Shown here one piece after another: positions 18,432 through 26,815 of a DNA stretch of 64,000 nt; the stretch's first letter is position 1, and each line of letters starts with the position of its first letter. The notes below the pieces were generated by a model. The model did no database searches, was not told the origin of the DNA, and saw nothing but the letters and a program-made list of their open reading frames with translations. The position numbers were made by a program, and so were the translations under genes. The DNA is taken from assembly GCA_016195915.1 (NCBI GenBank), contig JACPYS010000055.1, positions 62,001 to 126,000 on the forward strand, read 5' to 3'. This stretch comes from Betaproteobacteria bacterium (GTDB lineage: Bacteria > Pseudomonadota > Gammaproteobacteria > Burkholderiales > SG8-39).

Positions 18432-18470
18432 ATGAGCGGGCATTACTTCGATTGGTGCGGCAGCGCGTGA
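18432..18470 (+). CDS. Possible 12-codon upstream reading frame
   Basis: ATG at 18432 follows AGGAA by about 8 nt and encodes MSGHYFDWCGSA. Its TGA overlaps the GTG start of the QueC-like gene (GTGA). It may serve only to couple translation. The product is rich in aromatic residues, but nothing shows that it is a functional peptide. Confidence 0.3.
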   Translation: MSGHYFDWCGSA

Positions 18471-19084
18471 CCACGCTCGTGATGTTTTCAGGCGGGCTCG
18501 ACAGCACCGCGATGCTGGTTAAGCTCCTCACCGAAACTCCGGATGAACTCCGGGTGCATCACGTGACGATGGTCAATCGCGAGGGGCGGGCGCAGGCCGA
18601 ACAGGATGCGGTGGAGTCGATCGTGGCCTGGTGCAAGACGCGTTACCGTCCATTCCGCTACTCCGAGTCCGGGCTCGACTTTTCCGGGCTGGCAACGATC
18701 CCGATCGATTTTCTGTCGATTGCCTACGTCGCCTGCCAGGTGGCGATCGACACCCCGGGTTGCGCGCGCATTGCGGTAGGTACGCTTGCGCGCGACCTGG
18801 ACGAGGTCAAGCGCTCGGTTTCGAAAACCCAGCGGCGCATCTTTGAGACGATGTACGAGGTGTACCGCGCGCGCAAGGCGGGCGAAGAAAGAGTCGAATG
18901 GGTCTATCCGGTGTATCAGCTGAGCAAGGCGCAAGTCGCGTCGCTGCTTCCAGCGGAATTGCGCGCCCTGACCTGGTCGTGCCGCCGGCCGGTCGTCACT
19001 TCCGCGGGGTACCGGATCTGCGGGACTTGCAAGCCGTGCCGATTCCGCCGGGAGGTTGCCGCGGCACTGCAAATCTCCCTTTAG
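18467..19084 (+). CDS. QueC-like PP-loop ATPase (7-cyano-7-deazaguanine synthase family)
   Basis: This 205-residue protein starts TTLVMFSGGLDSTAML, the PP-loop SGGxDS motif for ATP-dependent adenylation. It ends with a QueC-type zinc site, SC followed by CGTCKPCRFR. QueC itself converts CDG to preQ0 for queuosine. Here the gene stands at the head of a glycosyltransferase run with no queD, queE or queF neighbours, so a different amidation or adenylation step is possible. GTG 18467 overlaps a 12-codon upstream frame; GTG 18455 is an alternative. Confidence 0.75.
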   Translation: MTTLVMFSGGLDSTAMLVKLLTETPDELRVHHVTMVNREGRAQAEQDAVESIVAWCKTRYRPFRYSESGLDFSGLATIPIDFLSIAYVACQVAIDTPGCARIAVGTLARDLDEVKRSVSKTQRRIFETMYEVYRARKAGEERVEWVYPVYQLSKAQVASLLPAELRALTWSCRRPVVTSAGYRICGTCKPCRFRREVAAALQISL

Positions 19085-19236
19085 AGGCGTCTCCTGGGTC
19101 GTCGATTGGCGGGCCGGCAAATCCACTTGCGCTGAGAGGGAGCGCCGGGCAGAATTGCCGCCGCGACCGTAAACCTCGGGCAACCGAAACGTTGGTCTTC
19201 AGGGGCCCTGCGAAGGGCACCCCAGAGAGTCGAAAA

Positions 19237-20460
19237 ATGATGTCGGGACGCAAGGACGGCCGCATACTCATCTACAGCCACGATACGTTCGGTCTCGGCC
19301 ACCTGCGCCGCTGCCGCACCATCGCGCATTCCCTCGTGGATCGTTTCAAACACCTCTCGGTGCTCATTCTGTCGGGCTCGCCGATCATCGGCAGCTTCGA
19401 TTTCCGCTCGCGCGTGGATTTCGTGCGTGTTCCCGGCGTCGTCAAGCTGCGCAACGGCGAGTACACCGCGCTCAATCTGCACATCGACGTGGAGCAGACC
19501 CTGTCGATACGCGGATCGATCATCCGCCATACCGCCGAGATGTTCGAGCCCGACGTTTTCATCGTCGACAAGGAGCCGATGGGGCTGCGCGGCGAGGTGC
19601 TCGAGACGCTCGAAATGCTCAAGCCGCGCGGCACGAGGCTGGTGCTCGGCCTGCGCGACGTGATGGACGAACCGCGGCTGCTGGTGCCCGAATGGCAGCG
19701 CAAGAACGTGCTCCCGGCATTGCGTGACCTGTACGACGATATTTGGATCTACGGCCTGCCGCAGATCTGCGATCCGCTCGATGGCATTTCCCTGCCGTTG
19801 TCGGTGCGCCGGAAAATGGTCTACACCGGTTACCTGCCGCGCGAGGTTTCGGCCTACGGTGCGCCGCCGCGGCTTCCCGAGATCACCAAGCGCCCGTACC
19901 TCCTGGTGACGACCGGTGGCGGCGGCGACGGCGAGGCGCTGATCGACTGGGTATTGAAGGCCTACGAGCACGATTCGCTGCTGCCGTATGCCGCGCTCCT
20001 GGTGCTCGGGCCGTTCATGCAGCCGGAGCGGCAGGCGGAATTCATGGACCGCGCGTCGCGCCTGAAACGGGTGGACGCGATCACGTTCCACAGCCATCTC
20101 GAGGCACTGGTGGCGCGCGCCGCCTGGGTGGTCGCAATTGGCGGGTACAACACTTTCTGCGAAGTGCTGTCGCTCGACAAGCGCGCGCTGATCGTGCCGC
20201 GCACGGAGCCTCGCCTCGAGCAGTTCATCCGGATCTCGCGTGCCGCGTCGCTCGGGCTGGTCAGCATGCTCGCAGACGACGGCCGACACGATCCGGCCGC
20301 GATGGCGGCGGCGCTGCGTGCTTTACCGCGCCAGAACCTGCCTTCCGAAGTGGTGGTTCCGGGACTGCTCGAGGGTTTGAAGAACGTGAACCGGCTGGTG
20401 GCCCCGTGGCTCGAGTCCGCTGAGGGCGAAAGGCCGCAGGAATTGTCGCGCACCGCCTGA
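19237..20460 (+). CDS. MurG-like predicted glycosyltransferase
   Basis: This 407-residue protein opens with RILIYSHDTFGLGHLRRCRT, a Gly-rich GT-B N-terminus seen in predicted glycosyltransferases related to MurG/GT28. The C-terminal half holds VTTGGGGDGEALIDW and AIGGYNTFCEVLSLDKRALIVPR, positioned like the nucleotide-sugar-binding motifs of MurG. No TM segments are seen, so it is cytosolic or peripheral. ATG 19237 (or 19240) starts after a 150-bp gap that contains a GC hairpin. Donor and acceptor are unknown. Confidence 0.75.
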   Translation: MMSGRKDGRILIYSHDTFGLGHLRRCRTIAHSLVDRFKHLSVLILSGSPIIGSFDFRSRVDFVRVPGVVKLRNGEYTALNLHIDVEQTLSIRGSIIRHTAEMFEPDVFIVDKEPMGLRGEVLETLEMLKPRGTRLVLGLRDVMDEPRLLVPEWQRKNVLPALRDLYDDIWIYGLPQICDPLDGISLPLSVRRKMVYTGYLPREVSAYGAPPRLPEITKRPYLLVTTGGGGDGEALIDWVLKAYEHDSLLPYAALLVLGPFMQPERQAEFMDRASRLKRVDAITFHSHLEALVARAAWVVAIGGYNTFCEVLSLDKRALIVPRTEPRLEQFIRISRAASLGLVSMLADDGRHDPAAMAAALRALPRQNLPSEVVVPGLLEGLKNVNRLVAPWLESAEGERPQELSRTA

Positions 20461-20464
20461 TCCG

Positions 20465-21697
20465 ATGGCGGCGCCGCGCGCGGGCCGGGTCGCCATTGTC
20501 GTCAAAGGCTATCCTAGGCTGTCCGAGACCTTCATAGCGCAGGAGATTGCCGCGCTCGAGAGGCGTGGGCTCGATGCGCTGATCGTTTCGCTGCGCCATC
20601 CGACCGAACGGTGGGCGCATCCGGTGCACGCCGAGATCCGCGCGCCGGTGCTGTATCTACCCGAGTACATTTCCAGCGAGTTGCGGCGCGTGCTGCGGGC
20701 ATGGCGGGCGGTCCGGCTCTGGCCGGCCTACCGCGACGTGCGCGCGCTGTGGCTTCGTGACCTTGCGCGCGATCCCACGCCGAATCGCGCGCGGCGGTTT
20801 TTCCAGGCACTGGTGCTCGCCTGTGAACTGCCCGAGGACATCGGACATCTGCATGTCCATTTCCTGCACACGCCGGCATCGGTGACGCGCTATGCAGCGG
20901 CGCTGCGCGGGCTCGCGTGGTCCGCTTCGGCTCATGCGAAGGACATCTGGACCATCCCTGAATGGGAAAAACGCGAGAAGCTAGCGTCCTGCGACTGGAT
21001 CGTGACCTGCACCGAAACCAACCGGGAGCACCTTGCGGCGCTTGCACCGGCGGGCCGCGTCGAGCGCGTCTATCATGGCCTCGACCTCGACCGGTTTGGG
21101 CCGCCGCAGCGCGGTCGAGCAGCGCGCGATGGTCGCAACACCGACGAACCGGTCGTGATTCTGTCGGTGGGCCGGTTGGTGGAAAAGAAAGGCACCGACA
21201 TCCTGCTCGAAGCGCTCGCACGGTTGCCGGACCGGCTGCGGTGGAGGTTCGTACACGTCGGCGGCGGCCCGTTGAAAGGCGTGCTGCTGCGGCGCGCGCG
21301 CAAGCTGGGAATTTCGGACCGCATCGTCTGGCGCGGTGCGCAGTCGCAAGGCGAAGTCCTCAAGGAATACCGCTCGGCAGATTTGTTCGCCCTTGCCTGC
21401 CGCGTCGCGCGAAACGGCGATCGCGATGGATTGCCCAACGTGCTGGTCGAGGCGCAAAGCCAGGGCGTCGCCTGCGTAGCCACGACGGTCTCGGCGATCC
21501 CGGAACTGATCATGCACGACCATACGGGCGTGCTGGTCGCGCCGGAATCGCCGGACGAACTGGCGCGCGCCCTGGAAGCGCTGATCGTGGATCCGGCGCG
21601 GCGCCGGGCGCTCGGTGAGGCGGGGCGCCTGCGCGTCTCCGCCGAGTTCGCGCTTGAAGCCAACCTCGACCGGCTTGCACGCAAGTTCGGCCTCTGA
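20465..21697 (+). CDS. Glycosyltransferase family 4 protein
   Basis: This 410-residue GT-B enzyme has the N-terminal segment IVVKGYPRLSETFIAQEIAA, common in exopolysaccharide-type GT4 enzymes. The C-terminal donor domain reads ILSVGRLVEKKGTDILLEAL, GLPNVLVEAQSQGVACVAT and HDHTGVLVAPESPDEL. The Glu of the LVEAQSQG segment matches the EX7E position. It starts 4 bp after the preceding gene, so translation is probably coupled. Confidence 0.85.
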   Translation: MAAPRAGRVAIVVKGYPRLSETFIAQEIAALERRGLDALIVSLRHPTERWAHPVHAEIRAPVLYLPEYISSELRRVLRAWRAVRLWPAYRDVRALWLRDLARDPTPNRARRFFQALVLACELPEDIGHLHVHFLHTPASVTRYAAALRGLAWSASAHAKDIWTIPEWEKREKLASCDWIVTCTETNREHLAALAPAGRVERVYHGLDLDRFGPPQRGRAARDGRNTDEPVVILSVGRLVEKKGTDILLEALARLPDRLRWRFVHVGGGPLKGVLLRRARKLGISDRIVWRGAQSQGEVLKEYRSADLFALACRVARNGDRDGLPNVLVEAQSQGVACVATTVSAIPELIMHDHTGVLVAPESPDELARALEALIVDPARRRALGEAGRLRVSAEFALEANLDRLARKFGL

Positions 21698-21733
21698 CCC
21701 CGATATCCGGTTTTCCGCAGATTAGAATCTTTC

Positions 21734-22891
21734 ATGCGTATTGCGTTCTACGCGCCGCTCAAGTCGCCGACGCACAGCATTCCCTCGGGCGACCGGCGTG
21801 TCGCCGAAATGCTGGTGCAGGCACTCGAACAGGCCGGCCATTGCGTAGAACTGGCTTCATCGCTGCGTGCGTATGACGGCGCCGGCGACGCGCAGCATCA
21901 GGCCGCGTTGCGCGAGCAGGGGGCGGCGCTGGGGGAACGGATCGCGCAGCAATGGCGCGAAGGGCCCCGCAACGCGCGTCCCGAGCTCTGGTTTACCTAT
22001 CATGTCTACTACAAGGCTCCGGACTGGCTCGGACCGACGGTGAGCGCGGCGCTCGGCATCCCCTACGTGATCGCGGAAGCTTCGCATGCACCCAAACGGG
22101 CTGGCGGTCCGTGGGCGATCGGCCACGCGGCGTCGACCGATGCGATCCGCCGCGCAGACCTCGTGCTATGCCCGTCGCGTGACGATATCGCCTGCCTCGA
22201 ACCGCTGGTCGCCGCGCCAGGACGGATCATGCTGCTGCCGCCCTTTCTCGATGCCTCGCCATTCTCTCAGGCGGCGAAGCACCGCGAAGCGCACCGTGCA
22301 CGACTGGCGTCGATGCACGGCCTCGACGAATCGGTGCCCTGGATCGTGGTCGCCACGATGATGCGCCAAGGCGACAAGCTGGCGTCCTACCGCGTACTTG
22401 CGGAGGTGCTGACGCAGGTGCGGGACCTGCCGTGGCGCCTGGTCGTGGCGGGGGACGGACCGGCACACGCGGAGGTCGAGGCCGCGCTCGAGGCTGCCGC
22501 AGCGGGGCGCTGCTGTTTTTTGGGTGAGCTCGATCAGGCGGAACTTGCAACGGCATATGCCGCCAGTGACCTGTGCGTATGGCCTGCGGTCAATGAAGCC
22601 TATGGCATGGCGATGCTGGAGGCGCAGGCGGCGGGCGTTCCCGTCGTCTCCAGCGCGTCGCGCGGCGTACCCGACGTGGTCGAGGACGGGCGCACCGGGC
22701 TGCTGGCTCCGCCGGGAGACGGAGCTGCGTTAGCGGAGTTGGTGCGTTCGCTGATTTGCGATGCCCCCCGGCGAGCGGCAATGGGGCGCGAGGCAGGCGC
22801 GTTCGCAGGTGGTGATCGAAGCATAGCAGCCGCTGCGGCGAAACTCGGTCCCGCACTCGCGCGCCTTGTCCCGTGCGCAGAGGCGCATTAG
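21734..22891 (+). CDS. Glycosyltransferase family 4 protein
   Basis: This 385-residue GT-B protein starts MRIAFYAPLKSPTHSIPSGD. The C-terminal half carries RLVVAGDGPAHAEVEAAL, LCVWPAVNEAYGMAMLEAQA and EDGRTGLLAPPGDGAAL, the usual GT4 donor site with ExxxxxxxE. TAGAAT lies six bases before the ATG. It overlaps no neighbour on the left (36-bp gap) and is followed 4 bp later by another glycosyltransferase. Substrate unknown. Confidence 0.85.
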   Translation: MRIAFYAPLKSPTHSIPSGDRRVAEMLVQALEQAGHCVELASSLRAYDGAGDAQHQAALREQGAALGERIAQQWREGPRNARPELWFTYHVYYKAPDWLGPTVSAALGIPYVIAEASHAPKRAGGPWAIGHAASTDAIRRADLVLCPSRDDIACLEPLVAAPGRIMLLPPFLDASPFSQAAKHREAHRARLASMHGLDESVPWIVVATMMRQGDKLASYRVLAEVLTQVRDLPWRLVVAGDGPAHAEVEAALEAAAAGRCCFLGELDQAELATAYAASDLCVWPAVNEAYGMAMLEAQAAGVPVVSSASRGVPDVVEDGRTGLLAPPGDGAALAELVRSLICDAPRRAAMGREAGAFAGGDRSIAAAAAKLGPALARLVPCAEAH

Positions 22892-22895
22892 CGAC

Positions 22896-24071
22896 GTGGC
22901 CCGCAAGCGCGTTTTTCTCTATGTCCAGCATCTGCTGGGAATCGGGCACCTCAAGCGCGCCGCGACGCTCGCCCGTGCGCTGGACGCCGCCGGTCTCGAG
23001 GTGACGATTGCAAGCGGCGGTTTCGCGGTTCCGGTCCTGATGCCGACGGGGGTCCGCACGATACAGCTGCCGCCGACAGCGGCGCTCGATCTCCGCTTCA
23101 GGGTGCTGGTAGACGAAACCGGCAAGCCGATCGACGACGCCTGGAAGCATCGCCGTCGCGAAGCGCTGCTGAAGGCGTGGCGGGCCGTCGATCCCCATGC
23201 ACTCCTGATCGAGCTGTTTCCTTTCGGCCGGCGGCAGATGCGCTTCGAGTTGCTGCCGCTCCTCGAGGCCGCGCGCTCGGCTGCGCGTCCTCCGGTGATC
23301 GTCTCCTCGGTACGCGACGTATTGGGCGGCGGCCAGCACAACCCGGCGCGCCAGGATGGGATGCTCGCGCTGTTCGAGCAGAATTTCGATCACCTGCTCG
23401 TGCACGGCGATCCCCGGTTCATTTCTTTCGACCGCAGCTTCCGGCACGCCGCGCGCATTGCCGATCGTCTGCATTACACCGGTTATGTGGTCGAGACTCC
23501 CCTGTCGTCCCGCGACGACAGCAGCTCGGGCGCGGGAGAAGTGGTCGTATCGGCAGGCGGCGGGGCTGTTGGACAAACGCTGCTCGAAACGGCCGTCCGC
23601 GCGCGCCTGTTTACGAGTTTGGCGCACCGCACTTGGCGGTTGCTGGCGGGGATCAACGCGGGCGCAGCTCAATACGATTCGCTTGTGGCGCTTGCCGCCC
23701 GGTCGGGAGGCGGTCGCGTCATCGTCGAGCGCGTGCGGGCGGATTTCACGCAATTGCTCGCGAACTGTTTGATTTCGGTGAGTCAGGCGGGTTACAACAC
23801 CATCATGGAGACTTTGCAAGCGGGGGCGCGCGCTGTCGCCGTTCCATGGGCTGGTGGCACGGAGACCGAGCAGACGCTGCGCGCACGGCTGCTCGCGGAG
23901 CGCGGATTGATCGAACTGGTGGAAGAGGATGCGCTTACTGCACATACGCTAGCCGCGGCGATCGACCGCGCGGCGCGGCGGCCGCGCGGAAGCGGGCAGA
24001 GCATCGACCTCGGCGGCGCGCAACGCAGCGCGGCACTTGTCGCGCAGTGGACCTCCGGACTCGACCGGTGA
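22896..24071 (+). CDS. MurG-like predicted glycosyltransferase, second copy
   Basis: This protein of about 391 residues opens RVFLYVQHLLGIGHLKRAAT, homologous in layout to the protein at 19237. It has VVVSAGGGAVGQTLL and ISVSQAGYNTIMETLQAGARAV in the donor half, again MurG-like. GTG 22896 is 4 bp after the previous stop; TTG 22866 would add ten residues. It overlaps the deacetylase-like gene by 4 nt. Two such proteins bracketing two GT4 enzymes suggest an ordered glycan assembly line. Confidence 0.75.
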   Translation: MARKRVFLYVQHLLGIGHLKRAATLARALDAAGLEVTIASGGFAVPVLMPTGVRTIQLPPTAALDLRFRVLVDETGKPIDDAWKHRRREALLKAWRAVDPHALLIELFPFGRRQMRFELLPLLEAARSAARPPVIVSSVRDVLGGGQHNPARQDGMLALFEQNFDHLLVHGDPRFISFDRSFRHAARIADRLHYTGYVVETPLSSRDDSSSGAGEVVVSAGGGAVGQTLLETAVRARLFTSLAHRTWRLLAGINAGAAQYDSLVALAARSGGGRVIVERVRADFTQLLANCLISVSQAGYNTIMETLQAGARAVAVPWAGGTETEQTLRARLLAERGLIELVEEDALTAHTLAAAIDRAARRPRGSGQSIDLGGAQRSAALVAQWTSGLDR

Positions 24072-24841
24072 GCGAGGCGTGGCGCGCGTTCGACGTCGAG
24101 ATCGCTCGCTGGCGCGATGCGGGGCGCGACGTCGAATTCTGGTGGCGCGACGACGACGCGACGCGACCTGCGCCCGAGCTTGAGCGGTTGCTTGAGCTCT
24201 GCGCAACCTCTGGGGTTCCGCTTGCGCTCGCGGCCGTGCCGGAAGACGCCGTGCCGGAGCTGTTCGCTTGCCTGGGCGGAGGCGTGACCGTATTGCAGCA
24301 CGGTGTTGATCACATCAATCGCGCCACCGAGGGAGAAAAGAAAACAGAATTTTCCGAAAGCGAGCCCGTCGACAGCGCCGTCGCCCGTCTCTCGTCGGGC
24401 CGTGTTCGGCTCGAAATGCTGGCCGGCACGCGCGCCATTCCCGTGCTGGCTCCGCCCTGGAACCGGCTTCACGCTGCGCTTGTGCGGCGGCTCGGTGCCG
24501 CTGGACTGCGCGGCCTGAGCACTTACGGAGCGCGCACCGCGCTTACCGCGGCGCCCGGAATCGTACGTTTCAATGCGCATGTGGACATCATCGCGTGGCG
24601 AAGCGGGCGCGGGTTTTTGGGCGATGAGCAGGCCCTCGGATTGGCGGTTCAGCATCTTGCAGCGCGCCGCGGCGGTGCCATCGATGCAGACGAACCGACC
24701 GGCTGGCTCACGCACCACGCGAGCCATGATGCGGCCGCCTGGGCGTTTCTTGCCCGGCTTTTCGACGTGACGCGCCGCACCGCGGGGGTGCGCTGGCGGC
24801 GAGCAGACGAATTGTTCGGGATTGTCAGCCGGGCGCGCTGA
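24068..24841 (+). CDS. Polysaccharide-deacetylase-like (CE4/NodB-fold) protein
   Basis: This 257-residue protein has the motif WWRDDDA near residue 25, matching the metal/catalytic Asp pair of NodB-fold proteins. Later segments LQHGVDHIN, LAPPWNRLHAAL, LSTYGA and WLTHHASHD look like the remaining conserved motifs. No signal peptide is seen, unusual for a periplasmic CE4 enzyme, so it may act on a cytosolic precursor. Its GTG overlaps the previous stop. It is the last gene of the cluster; the ABC transporter genes begin 81 bp later. Confidence 0.7.
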   Translation: MSEAWRAFDVEIARWRDAGRDVEFWWRDDDATRPAPELERLLELCATSGVPLALAAVPEDAVPELFACLGGGVTVLQHGVDHINRATEGEKKTEFSESEPVDSAVARLSSGRVRLEMLAGTRAIPVLAPPWNRLHAALVRRLGAAGLRGLSTYGARTALTAAPGIVRFNAHVDIIAWRSGRGFLGDEQALGLAVQHLAARRGGAIDADEPTGWLTHHASHDAAAWAFLARLFDVTRRTAGVRWRRADELFGIVSRAR

Positions 24842-24922
24842 ATCGATTCCTTTATCGCTTTGTCCTCATTGTTCCTCGTATACTTCGCCGGGGCTTGAAC
24901 CACCCGCACACTCAATTGCACT

Positions 24923-26815
24923 ATGTCTGAAGTTCTCAGAGTACGCGATCTCAAGGTCTACATCGACGTCGACGCCGGAACGGTCAAGGCGGTCGACGGC
25001 GTCTCGTTTCGCATTCCCGCCGGCGGCACGATGGCGCTGGTCGGAGAATCGGGTTCGGGCAAGTCGATCGTCGCGCAGGCGATCATGGGCATACTGCCTC
25101 GCGTCGCGCGCATCGAACAGGGAGAGATCCTGTTCTCCGACCCGGCGCGCCCCGGCTCGGAGGTCGACATCTCCAGGCTTGATCCGGGCGGCCGGGAGAT
25201 GCAGTCGATCCGCGGCGGATGCATCTCGATCATCTTCCAGGAGCCGATGACCGCGCTGTCGCCGCTGCATACCATCGGCAACCAGATTGGCGAGGCGCTC
25301 GCATTGCATCGAAGCATCGGCAAGGCGGAGCGCCGGGTCGCGGTCATCGAAATGCTCAGACTGGTCGGCTTTCCGGATCCGGTGAAAGCCGAGCACACGT
25401 ATCCGTTCGAACTCTCGGGTGGGTTGCGGCAGCGCGCCATGATCGCGATGGCGCTGGTATGCCGGCCGGCACTGCTGATTGCGGACGAACCGACAACGGC
25501 GCTCGATGTCACGATCCAGGCTCAGATCCTGCAGCTGATAAAGCAGCTTCAGGGCGAGCTGAGAATGGCGATGATGATCATCACGCACGACCTCGGCATC
25601 GTCGCCAACATGGCCGACGAGGTGGTGGTGATGTACCACGGCAAGGTGATGGAATCGGGAACTCTGGAAGATGTGTTCCGCGACCCGCGCCACCCGTATC
25701 TGGTGGCACTTATGCGCGCGGTGCCGCGATTCAACATGGTGCCGGGCGAGCGCCTGACTCCGATCCGCGAGATCCATGTCACGGCTGGCCACCTGCTCGA
25801 CGCGCGCGACAGCCGCCCCTCACCGGCTGGCGACATGGACACGCCCATGCTGGAGGTGCGCAATCTGACCAAGCGGTTCGAGACGCGCAAGAGGTCGCTG
25901 TTGGGCAGCAAGCTCGGGGGTGAAACCCTGGCGGTCGACGACCTGAGCCTCCATGTCCGTGCCGGGGAATGCCTCGGCCTGGTGGGTGAATCCGGTTGTG
26001 GCAAGACCACCGCCGCCAAAATGATATTGCGCTCGATCACCCCGGACGCCGGAGAGATCGTGTTCAACGACCGCGGCAAGCCGCGCGACGTGCTTTCCCT
26101 CCAGGGCTCGGACCTGTTCGACTACCGGCGCCGTGTTCAATTCGTGTTCCAGGACCCGTATGGCTCGCTCAATCCGCGCATGACGGTCTACGACATCGTG
26201 AGCGAGCCACTGGTGATCCACGGCATCGGGGGCGAAGACGAGCGCTTTTCCAAGGTAAAGGAGCTGATGACGGTGGTGGGGCTGGATGTGCGGTTTCTGC
26301 GGCGCTACCCGCACAGTTTTTCCGGCGGCCAGCGTCAACGCATCGGCATTGCCCGAGCTCTCGCGTTGCGACCCGACTTGCTGATCTGCGACGAGCCGGT
26401 ATCGGCACTGGACGTATCGGTGCAGGCGCAGGTGCTCAACCTGCTTCTCGATCTGCGCGGCGCCCTCAATCTCACCTACCTTTTCATCTCGCACAATCTG
26501 GCAGTCGTGCATTACATCGCGGATCGCATCGCCGTGATGTGCGCCGGACTCCTGGTCGAGATTGCGCCGTTTGATGAACTGTTCCGCAACCCGGTGCACC
26601 CGTATACCAAGGCGCTCCTCGCCGCGGTGCCCGACCCGGACCTCAGCCGGAAGCTCGATTTTGCCGCGCTCATGGAGGGCAAGGCCTCGGACCCGGGCGC
26701 CTGGCCCGATCCGTTCCGGCTTGGCAGCGCGAATCGCCCCGGCATGATTGCCCTGGGCGAAGGGCACCTGGTGCGCGCGAGCGAAAGCGCGAACGCCTCC
26801 GAGTTGCGCGCATGA
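24923..26815 (+). CDS. Peptide-type ABC transporter, fused double ATPase
   Basis: This 630-residue protein has two complete ABC domains in tandem. The first has GESGSGKS, LSGGLRQR and LLIADEPTTALD; the second has GESGCGKT, FSGGQRQR and LLICDEPVSALD. Both are Dpp/Opp-like (HPYLVALMRAVP, HPYTKALLAAVP). It energises uptake through the two permeases encoded downstream. Fused DppD-DppF-type ATPases are common in proteobacterial importers. It overlaps the next gene by 4 nt. Confidence 0.93.
   Translation: MSEVLRVRDLKVYIDVDAGTVKAVDGVSFRIPAGGTMALVGESGSGKSIVAQAIMGILPRVARIEQGEILFSDPARPGSEVDISRLDPGGREMQSIRGGCISIIFQEPMTALSPLHTIGNQIGEALALHRSIGKAERRVAVIEMLRLVGFPDPVKAEHTYPFELSGGLRQRAMIAMALVCRPALLIADEPTTALDVTIQAQILQLIKQLQGELRMAMMIITHDLGIVANMADEVVVMYHGKVMESGTLEDVFRDPRHPYLVALMRAVPRFNMVPGERLTPIREIHVTAGHLLDARDSRPSPAGDMDTPMLEVRNLTKRFETRKRSLLGSKLGGETLAVDDLSLHVRAGECLGLVGESGCGKTTAAKMILRSITPDAGEIVFNDRGKPRDVLSLQGSDLFDYRRRVQFVFQDPYGSLNPRMTVYDIVSEPLVIHGIGGEDERFSKVKELMTVVGLDVRFLRRYPHSFSGGQRQRIGIARALALRPDLLICDEPVSALDVSVQAQVLNLLLDLRGALNLTYLFISHNLAVVHYIADRIAVMCAGLLVEIAPFDELFRNPVHPYTKALLAAVPDPDLSRKLDFAALMEGKASDPGAWPDPFRLGSANRPGMIALGEGHLVRASESANASELRA

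Noticed and set aside
18467..19084. Assignment as genuine queC of the queuosine pathway
   Set aside because: Motifs fit the family, but no queuosine genes are adjacent and the gene heads a glycosyltransferase cluster, so no symbol was given.
19085..19236. TPP-riboswitch-like ctgagaggg segment in the leader of the MurG-like gene
   Set aside because: The second conserved TPP-box half and the overall fold are missing; only a local GC hairpin is present.
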